From assembly GCF_021789315.1 (NCBI RefSeq), contig NZ_CP084561.1, forward strand, positions 3,038,001 through 3,102,000: 64,000 nt of DNA, given 5' to 3'. Below the pieces are notes generated by a model. That model had not been told where the DNA came from. It did not search any database and saw nothing but the letters and a program-made list of their open reading frames with translations. This document shows positions 58,708 through 64,000 of this stretch, in pieces. This DNA comes from Arthrobacter sp. FW305-BF8. Lineage in GTDB: Bacteria > Actinomycetota > Actinomycetes > Actinomycetales > Micrococcaceae. Position 1 is the first letter of the stretch. The number at the start of each line of letters is the position of its first letter. The translations under genes were made by a program, and so were the position numbers.

Positions 58708-59361
58708 ATGGGCATGGTTTTTGAGGACCGGGAAGACGCAGGACGGCAGCTTGCGGCCGCCCTGCCGCAGTTCCGCGAGCGCCTGGACACCCTGGTGCTG
58801 GGCCTGGCCCGGGGCGGCATTCCGGTGGCCGCCGCCGCGGCCGAGGTCCTGCACCTGCCGTTCGGTGCCCTGCTGGTCCGCAAGCTTGGCATACCGGGTC
58901 ATGACGAGACCGCATACGGCGCGCTCGCCTACTCAGGCGGAAGGATCGTCCGCCTTCTCAACAGGCCGCTCGTGGAGCGGATCCTGGACGACGGCGTGCG
59001 GCAGGAGTGGCTCGACCAGGTGGAGCAACGGGAGCGGACCGAACTCATGCGCCGCGCCGACAGCTATCCGGCCGTGCACCCCGATGTTCACGGCAAGACG
59101 GCCCTGCTAGTGGACGACGGCTTGGCGACCGGGGCCACCATGCGGGCGGCCGTCGAGGCTGTACGGATGGCCGGCGCGGCAGCGGTAGTGGCCGCCGCGC
59201 CCGTCGGTTCGATCGAGGCAGAGAAGTCATTGTCCCGTGTGTGCGATGTCCTGTGTCTCCACCTGCCCGGAAGGTTCCGGGCAGTGGGAGCCTTTTACCG
59301 GCACTTCGAGCAACTGCGGGACGAGGACGCCATTGCCCTGCTGCACGGCGCCCGCATCTAG
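58708..59361 (+). CDS. phosphoribosyltransferase-domain protein
   Basis: 217 residues; ATG 58714 (MVFEDRED) is an alternative with better ribosome-site spacing. Type I PRTase fold: PRPP loop ALLVDDGLATGATMRAAVEAVR near residue 135, RGGIPVAAAAAEVL near residue 35 and an LGIPGHDETAYGAL hood-like region. The family (often annotated as predicted PRTases) occurs with erythromycin-esterase or dienelactone hydrolase domains in other bacteria; here it is alone. Substrate unknown. Shares four bases with the convergent transporter gene's end. Confidence 0.9.
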   Translation: MGMVFEDREDAGRQLAAALPQFRERLDTLVLGLARGGIPVAAAAAEVLHLPFGALLVRKLGIPGHDETAYGALAYSGGRIVRLLNRPLVERILDDGVRQEWLDQVEQRERTELMRRADSYPAVHPDVHGKTALLVDDGLATGATMRAAVEAVRMAGAAAVVAAAPVGSIEAEKSLSRVCDVLCLHLPGRFRAVGAFYRHFEQLRDEDAIALLHGARI

Positions 59362-60689
59362 TGCCGGCTCACGCCGAGGGGCCGGCCCCGAGTCTCCTTC
59401 GCCAGGATCACTCCGATAGCCGAGATGACGCACAGAACCATGATGTAGATGCCGATGGAGCCGGTCCACTTGGTGGCCAGCAGGAGTGACTCGGCGATGG
59501 TGGCGGCAAACGCGCCGCCCAGGATGGCGCCGAACGCGTAGCCGATCGAAATCCCCGAGTATCGTACGTTGGCGGGGAACATCTCCGCATACATGGCCGA
59601 CATGGGGCCGTAGGACAGGCCCAGGCCCACAGTCAGGACAAACAGCGCCACGCCGTAGAGCACGATGTCCTTCGTGTCGATGAGGGCGAACATTGGGATC
59701 ATCCAGACGAAGACAATCGCGTAGCCGGTCAGGAAGGTCTTGACCCGGCCGATCCGGTCCGAGAGCCAGCCGCCCACCAGGGTGAAGATCAGCCACCCGA
59801 AGGATGCCAGCGTGGTGGCCAGCAGAATTTGCGGCGTGGGCATCTTCAGTGTCCTGGTGGCGTACGCGATGAAGAAGGCGATCAGGAGGTAGCCTGCCGC
59901 GTTGTTGCCGATGAAGATCAGGGTGGAGTGCAGAACCGCCTTCTTGTGATGGCGGATGAGCTCGCCGAGGGGCGCCTTGCTTTCGGCCTTGCGCGCGGCC
60001 ATTTCCTTGAAGACCGGGCTTTCGCCGACTGCGCGGCGGATGATGTAACCCACCACGATCAGCACGATGGAGAGCAGGAAGGGAACGCGCCAGCCCCAGG
60101 AGGCGAAATCTTCCTTCGACATTCCGGAGTTCAGGAAGAACAGCAGCCCGGTGGCCAGAATCATGCCCACGGGAACACCGATCTGCGGGTAGGCGCCGAA
60201 CAGCCCCCTTTTGTGCAGCGGCGCGTGCTCCACAGCCATGAGGGCGGCACCGCCCCATTCGCCGCCGGCGGAGAAGCCCTGGAGCACCCGGAGGAGGATC
60301 AGCAGGATTGGTGCCCACGCGCCAATTTGGGCGTAGGTCGGCAGCATGCCAATCAGGGCCGTTGCGGCGCCCATCATGATGAGGGTGAACACCAGCATTG
60401 CTTTGCGGCCCAGGCGGTCGCCCAGGTGTCCGGCAACGATGGCGCCGAGCGGCCGGAACAGGAAGCTGATGCCAATCAGGGCGAAGGAAAGGATCTGCGC
60501 CAGGCCCGGGTTGGATGCGTTGAGCGGGGCGAGGAACAGCGGGGACAGCAGGGTTGCCGTCAGCTGGGCGAAAATGAAGAAGTCGTACCATTCGATGGTG
60601 GTGCCCACCAGCGTGCCGGCGAGGACTTTGCGTTCCTCCCGCTTGCTGCTGGGGCCAACTTCTGAATCTACGGGTGAAGTTGCGGTCAT
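59358..60689 (-). CDS. MFS transporter, metabolite:H+ symporter (MHS) family
   Basis: 443 residues, twelve membrane segments. VGTTIEWYDFFIFAQLTATLLSPLF at TM1 and FRPLGAIVAGHLGDRLGRKAML between TM2 and TM3 are the MHS/ShiA/ProP signatures; GGEWGGAALMAVEHAP follows. Transports a dicarboxylate, shikimate, proline/betaine or similar compound with protons. Divergent from the IclR gene; a GTTCGAT-N6-ATCGAAC palindrome lies upstream. Confidence 0.93.
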   Translation of the reverse strand: MTATSPVDSEVGPSSKREERKVLAGTLVGTTIEWYDFFIFAQLTATLLSPLFLAPLNASNPGLAQILSFALIGISFLFRPLGAIVAGHLGDRLGRKAMLVFTLIMMGAATALIGMLPTYAQIGAWAPILLILLRVLQGFSAGGEWGGAALMAVEHAPLHKRGLFGAYPQIGVPVGMILATGLLFFLNSGMSKEDFASWGWRVPFLLSIVLIVVGYIIRRAVGESPVFKEMAARKAESKAPLGELIRHHKKAVLHSTLIFIGNNAAGYLLIAFFIAYATRTLKMPTPQILLATTLASFGWLIFTLVGGWLSDRIGRVKTFLTGYAIVFVWMIPMFALIDTKDIVLYGVALFVLTVGLGLSYGPMSAMYAEMFPANVRYSGISIGYAFGAILGGAFAATIAESLLLATKWTGSIGIYIMVLCVISAIGVILAKETRGRPLGVSRH

Positions 60690-60738
60690 TGAAACTCCGT
60701 GGCCGGGGCAGTGCTACTGCCAAGTTTGATGTGAAGCT

Positions 60739-60758
60739 GTTCGATTTACCGATCGAAC
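60739..60758. promoter_or_regulatory. candidate IclR-type operator
   Basis: GTTCGAT-TTACCG-ATCGAAC, perfect 7-bp arms, 50 bases upstream of the MHS transporter start and 183 bases from the IclR start. IclR/PcaU-type operators have similar arm sequence and spacing. The rest of the 242-base gap shows nothing else I can name. Confidence 0.45.
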
Positions 60759-60940
60759 GGTCAGTTAGTGTGAGGATACTACGAAGTGTGATCTGGCGCA
60801 CCCTAGGGCCGGTTTGGTGCGCAAGCGGCTACAATGTTCCATATTTGAACACAGAAATCTCATAGAGAACGACGAGCGGCAACAGGCCATGTGAGCCCCT
60901 TTGGCCGGCCGCCCCGCTTTACCTGCCTAGGATGGACAGC

Positions 60941-61675
60941 ATGACTCCCAACGCCGGTGCCGCAGCGCAGGTTGCGCCCGCCCAGACCTCGCCATCGCAG
61001 ACGCTCTCACGGGGCATCCGCGCATTGGAAATCCTTGCCGACGCAGAGCGCCCGCTGACCATCGCCGAGCTGGCGGAGGCGATGGGCGTCCACCGTTCCG
61101 TGGCCTACCGGATCCTGCGGACCCTTGAGGATCACTCCCTTCTGGTGCGCGACGACGCCGGGCGGGTCCAGCCCGGCCCCGGCCTCGCCGTTCTGGCGCG
61201 CGGCGTTTCGCGGAACCTCCAGACCGCAGCGCTGCCGGAACTGACCCAGCTGGCCAACACACTTAACATGACGGCCTTCGTGGCGGTATGGGACCACCAG
61301 GAATGCGTGACACTCGTGACGGTGGAACCACGGCATTCGGCCGCCACAGTGGTGCAGCACCCGGGGTCCCGCCATCCGATCAGTTCCGGCGCGCCAGGCA
61401 TCGCCATACAGTCCGCCCTGACCGAGCACGAGTGGAGCCAGCTGGCTCCCGCCGTGCCGTACCGCCCCGAGGCGGGAGAGGCGCGCAAGCGCGGTTACGC
61501 GGCAAGCCACGACGAAGTGATCGCGGGGGTCTCTTCGCTTGCTGCGCCGGTCCGTGTGCCCGGCGGACGCCCGGCGGCTGTCGCCGTCGTCTATATCCGC
61601 TCATCGGAGGATCCGGCCGAGGTGGCCGCTGCCCTGACGGCCAGCGCGGCCCGGATCGAAGCTCAGCTCGCCTGA
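60941..61675 (+). CDS. IclR-family transcriptional regulator
   Basis: 244 residues from ATG 60941; an ATG three codons earlier exists. N-terminal HTH RALEILADAERPLTIAELAEAMGVHRSVAYRILRTLEDHSLL, C-terminal IclR effector (GAF-like) domain. TAGGAT lies seven bases before 60941, indicating a leaderless transcript. Likely regulates the divergent MHS transporter. Its last 13 bases overlap the end of the convergent MFS gene. Confidence 0.92.
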   Translation: MTPNAGAAAQVAPAQTSPSQTLSRGIRALEILADAERPLTIAELAEAMGVHRSVAYRILRTLEDHSLLVRDDAGRVQPGPGLAVLARGVSRNLQTAALPELTQLANTLNMTAFVAVWDHQECVTLVTVEPRHSAATVVQHPGSRHPISSGAPGIAIQSALTEHEWSQLAPAVPYRPEAGEARKRGYAASHDEVIAGVSSLAAPVRVPGGRPAAVAVVYIRSSEDPAEVAAALTASAARIEAQLA

Positions 61676-63042
61676 GCTGAGCGCTTGCGGGAACGGACGA
61701 CGGCGGAGGCCGCCGCCCCGAGAGCGAACAGCGCCGCCGCGGCGGCTGCCGAAACGAGGAAGGCGGCGTGGTGGCCCCCTTCCTGTGCCAACTGGCCGCC
61801 GAGGGAGGAACCCAGGGCCGTGCCGGCGACGATGCCGCTGGCGAGGGCCGTCATCACAGTGGACAGCCGGCCCGCGGGAGCCACGAGCCCGCCGATGGCA
61901 AACACCGTGACCATGACCGGGCCCACCGGCAGGCCCAGCGCAAGCAGTACCAGCACCATGCCCCAGCCGTCGGCTGGCAGGAACAGCAGGGCTGAGAGCC
62001 CGGCCATGGCCGCCGCCCCGGTCACCCAGCGGGCAGTTGCGGGGAAGCCGGCCGGCCAGTAGGCCACCGAGATCGCGGCCGCGGCCGAGCTGATTCCCAT
62101 GACGGCGTACAGGAGACCGGCCGCCTCCGACGTTGCGAAAGCGGCGGCAAACGCGCTCAAGGCTGCCTGGGTGGAGCCGAAAAACGTGCCCATGCAGACC
62201 ATGGCCAGGACCGGCAGTGCCACGCCGGCCAGGCCGGCAAAGCGGCTGCCGGCCCGGGCTTCGGCATTATTTCCGGCGGCATTTCCCCTGACTGCGCGGC
62301 TGCCGGCGCGGGTGCCGGCGGCAGCCCGCCGTGGAACAGCGGCGTGGGTACGGTGGACGGCGAAGGCGGGAACGAGTGTGAGGGTGAGCGCGGCGGCCAG
62401 GGCGAGCGGCAGCCACGGGGCGACCAAGCTTGCCAGCACGCCCACAAGGGCCGGACCGAGCACGAAGGTCAGTTCGTCGGCCGTGCTCTCATAGGACAGC
62501 GCGACATCCAGATCGGTGCTGTCCCCGGCCCGCCGACTTTCGGCTGTGAGCGCCATCCACCGGACGCGGGCCAGCGGGCCAACCTGGGGGCAGCTTAGGC
62601 CGGCCGCCAGAGCGGCCGCGATGACGCCCCGGGCGGCGCCGACGTCGTGCACGCCGGGAATCAGATACGCGGTGGCAATGACGGCAAGTACGGCCACGAC
62701 GTTCAGGACGGCCGAGATCAGCAGTACCGGGCGCTGGCCGAGCCGGTCGGCCAGCCAGCCGAGGATCGGCGCACCGACGGCCGAGCCGATACCGACGGCG
62801 CCGGCAGCGGCCCCGCCTACGGCGTAGGAGCCGGTGACCGACGTGGCAAGGGTGAGGGTTCCCAGGGTCAGCATCGCAAGGGGCAGGCGGGCAAAGAGGC
62901 CCACTGGCAGGAATCCCCTGCCCGCCAGCGCCGGCAGGCGCGCGAAACGGCCACCGAACTGCGGGACGGGCGCCTGAGTGTTGGCGGACGGGGCAATGGG
63001 ACGGGGGTCGGCGGGCGGTTGGGGCGCCGTTGAAGTGCTCAT
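61663..63042 (-). CDS. MFS transporter
   Basis: 459 residues from ATG 63042; the frame is open 35 residues further but this start precedes the Pro/Ala-rich N-terminus normally seen. Twelve membrane segments with the motif-A-like GWLADRLGQRPVLL after TM2. A basic, Ala/Gly-rich cytoplasmic loop of about 40 residues in the middle. Resembles drug/sugar efflux MFS of actinobacteria; substrate unknown. Weak ribosome site. Confidence 0.88.
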   Translation of the reverse strand: MSTSTAPQPPADPRPIAPSANTQAPVPQFGGRFARLPALAGRGFLPVGLFARLPLAMLTLGTLTLATSVTGSYAVGGAAAGAVGIGSAVGAPILGWLADRLGQRPVLLISAVLNVVAVLAVIATAYLIPGVHDVGAARGVIAAALAAGLSCPQVGPLARVRWMALTAESRRAGDSTDLDVALSYESTADELTFVLGPALVGVLASLVAPWLPLALAAALTLTLVPAFAVHRTHAAVPRRAAAGTRAGSRAVRGNAAGNNAEARAGSRFAGLAGVALPVLAMVCMGTFFGSTQAALSAFAAAFATSEAAGLLYAVMGISSAAAAISVAYWPAGFPATARWVTGAAAMAGLSALLFLPADGWGMVLVLLALGLPVGPVMVTVFAIGGLVAPAGRLSTVMTALASGIVAGTALGSSLGGQLAQEGGHHAAFLVSAAAAAALFALGAAASAVVRSRKRSAQAS

Positions 63043-63152
63043 GTATGCGGGCTCGTTCAGTCGTGCGCATCGTCCCTCCTCCCGATGCGCTGAACCCGGT
63101 AACAGTCCCATGGTACTGGACCCCGCCCGCCGCGGGGCGGGCATCACCTGGT

Positions 63153-64000
63153 TCAGACCGTTACGAGCGCATCAACGATGTGCACCGTGGAGCCGTTGCG
63201 CTGCTTCACCACCTGGAGCTGGCTGCCGATGCGCTGCTTCATCTCCCCCACGTGGCTCACGAGGCCGACCACGCGGCCCCCGTCGCGGAGGCCCTCCAGT
63301 GCATCCATGACCTGCTCCAGTGCCTGCTCGTCGAGGCTGCCGAAGCCCTCGTCGACGAACAGCGTTTCAATGTCGACACCGCCGGCTTCCTGCTGCACCA
63401 CGTCCGCGAGGCCAAGGGCCAGCGACAGTGAGGCCATGAACGATTCCCCGCCGGAGAGGGTCGAGGTGTCGCGGCGGCGGCCGGTCCATTCGTCCACGAC
63501 TTCCAGCCCGAGCCCGGACTTGGCGTTCCGGGCTGCCCGCGCGTCCGAGTGCTGCAGGGTGTAGCGGCCGTCGCTCATGGCCACGAGCCTTTCCGACGCG
63601 GCAATGGCGACCTGTTCGAGCCTCGCCGCCAGGACGTATGCGTTAAGGCTCATTCGGTAGCTGTTGTCGCCGGAGCCGCGTGCCGCTTCGGCGAGGCCTT
63701 TCAGGAGTTCGGCGCGTTCCCGGGGCTCCCGGCCGGATTCAGCGAGTTCCCCGTACTCCGTACGGAGGCGTCCCAGCGTCTGGGCGGCCTGCCGCGCCAT
63801 ACCCGCCGCCAATTCGATGTCCTTTGCTGCCTCGGCGGCCTGTTCGGCTTCGGTGCGCAGCAGGACCAGGTCCGCTGGGGTGGTCGTGGAGCCGCTTTCG
63901 TCTTCCCTGGCGCTGCGTTCCCTGGCTGCGACAACGAGCTCTTCACTGGCGAACAGTTCCTCCAGCCGTACCTCCTCGTCGCGCCCGGCCTGGACGGCAG
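63153..64000 (-). CDS. sbcC: SbcC-like exonuclease/SMC ATPase, C-terminal part (continues beyond window)
   Basis: The frame is open from 63153 to the right edge (about 281 residues seen); the N-terminal half is outside. Visible: Glu/Arg/Ala-rich coiled coil, then the C-terminal ATPase half with ABC signature TLSGGESFMASLSLALGLADVV, Walker B TLFVDEGFGSLDEQALEQVM, and the switch-His segment VGLVSHVGEMKQRI. SbcC pairs with the SbcD nuclease to open hairpins and process DNA ends; sbcD is expected upstream of it, outside the window. Confidence 0.93.
   Translation of the reverse strand, partial: AVQAGRDEEVRLEELFASEELVVAARERSAREDESGSTTTPADLVLLRTEAEQAAEAAKDIELAAGMARQAAQTLGRLRTEYGELAESGREPRERAELLKGLAEAARGSGDNSYRMSLNAYVLAARLEQVAIAASERLVAMSDGRYTLQHSDARAARNAKSGLGLEVVDEWTGRRRDTSTLSGGESFMASLSLALGLADVVQQEAGGVDIETLFVDEGFGSLDEQALEQVMDALEGLRDGGRVVGLVSHVGEMKQRIGSQLQVVKQRNGSTVHIVDALVTV

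Noticed and set aside
59227..60801. 524-residue ORF in the transporter region
   Set aside because: Shadow frame of the MHS transporter (59358-60689), Arg/Pro/His-rich with no membrane segments.

Overview
The window looks like chromosomal DNA from a high-GC Gram-positive actinobacterium, most likely Micrococcaceae of the Arthrobacter/Pseudarthrobacter type. This is inferred from the base composition, frequent GTG/TTG starts, an ilvB-ilvN-ilvC operon behind a leader peptide, an NrtR-nadA-nadB-nadC-nadS operon, a class F sortase, an mqo gene and DUF559 proteins. No 16S gene is present, so the genus is an inference. There is no prophage, transposase or CRISPR array. The coding sequence is intact throughout and I found no pseudogene.

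Layout. 1-128: 5' part of a tRNA-Gln on the minus strand with its promoter. 198-6551 (minus): HAD hydrolase, gltX, a fumarylacetoacetase-fold enzyme, a metallo-beta-lactamase-fold hydrolase, ilvE, leuB. 6621-8251 (minus): class F sortase and a repeat-rich surface protein that is probably its substrate. 8533-13674 (minus): metG and a two-gene FtsE/FtsX-like ABC system. 13907-21240 (minus): serA, ilvC, ilvN, ilvB (with leader peptide and attenuator) and ilvD. With ilvE and leuB, this supplies most of branched-chain amino acid synthesis. 21466-24312: a membrane-anchored disordered protein, a PQQ-type sugar dehydrogenase lipoprotein, and a tandem duplication of a complete tRNA-Lys unit (promoter, tRNA, terminator).

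24361-35008 is a sugar or cyclitol catabolic island: two LacI regulators, four Gfo/Idh/MocA oxidoreductases, a hydroxypyruvate-isomerase-like TIM barrel and a ribose/fructose-type ABC importer. Several candidate operators are visible. 35035-43954: MarR regulator, bcp peroxiredoxin, tRNA-Leu, a fasciclin lipoprotein with a SigK-like promoter, an oligopeptide-type binding protein, mqo and an RND transporter.

43983-45131 is the most unusual locus. A gene with an AbiEi-like N-terminus and a DUF559 (Vsr-like) nuclease C-terminus lies between two related long palindromes in inverted orientation. The arms of the two palindromes differ by paired, compensating changes, and the second palindrome encodes the protein's C-terminal tail.

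45232-50275: LLM flavin oxidoreductase with MarR, transglutaminase-like protein, lipoprotein, DUF1684 protein and a second fumarylacetoacetase-fold enzyme. 50284-56187 (minus): the NAD de novo operon nrtR-nadA-nadB-nadC-nadS with a candidate NrtR operator. 56301-64000: amino acid permease, alpha/beta hydrolase, phosphoribosyltransferase, MHS-type transporter with an IclR regulator, an MFS transporter, and the C-terminal part of an SbcC-like ATPase that runs off the right edge. Several genes have a TAnnnT hexamer 6-7 bases before ATG, suggesting leaderless transcripts.
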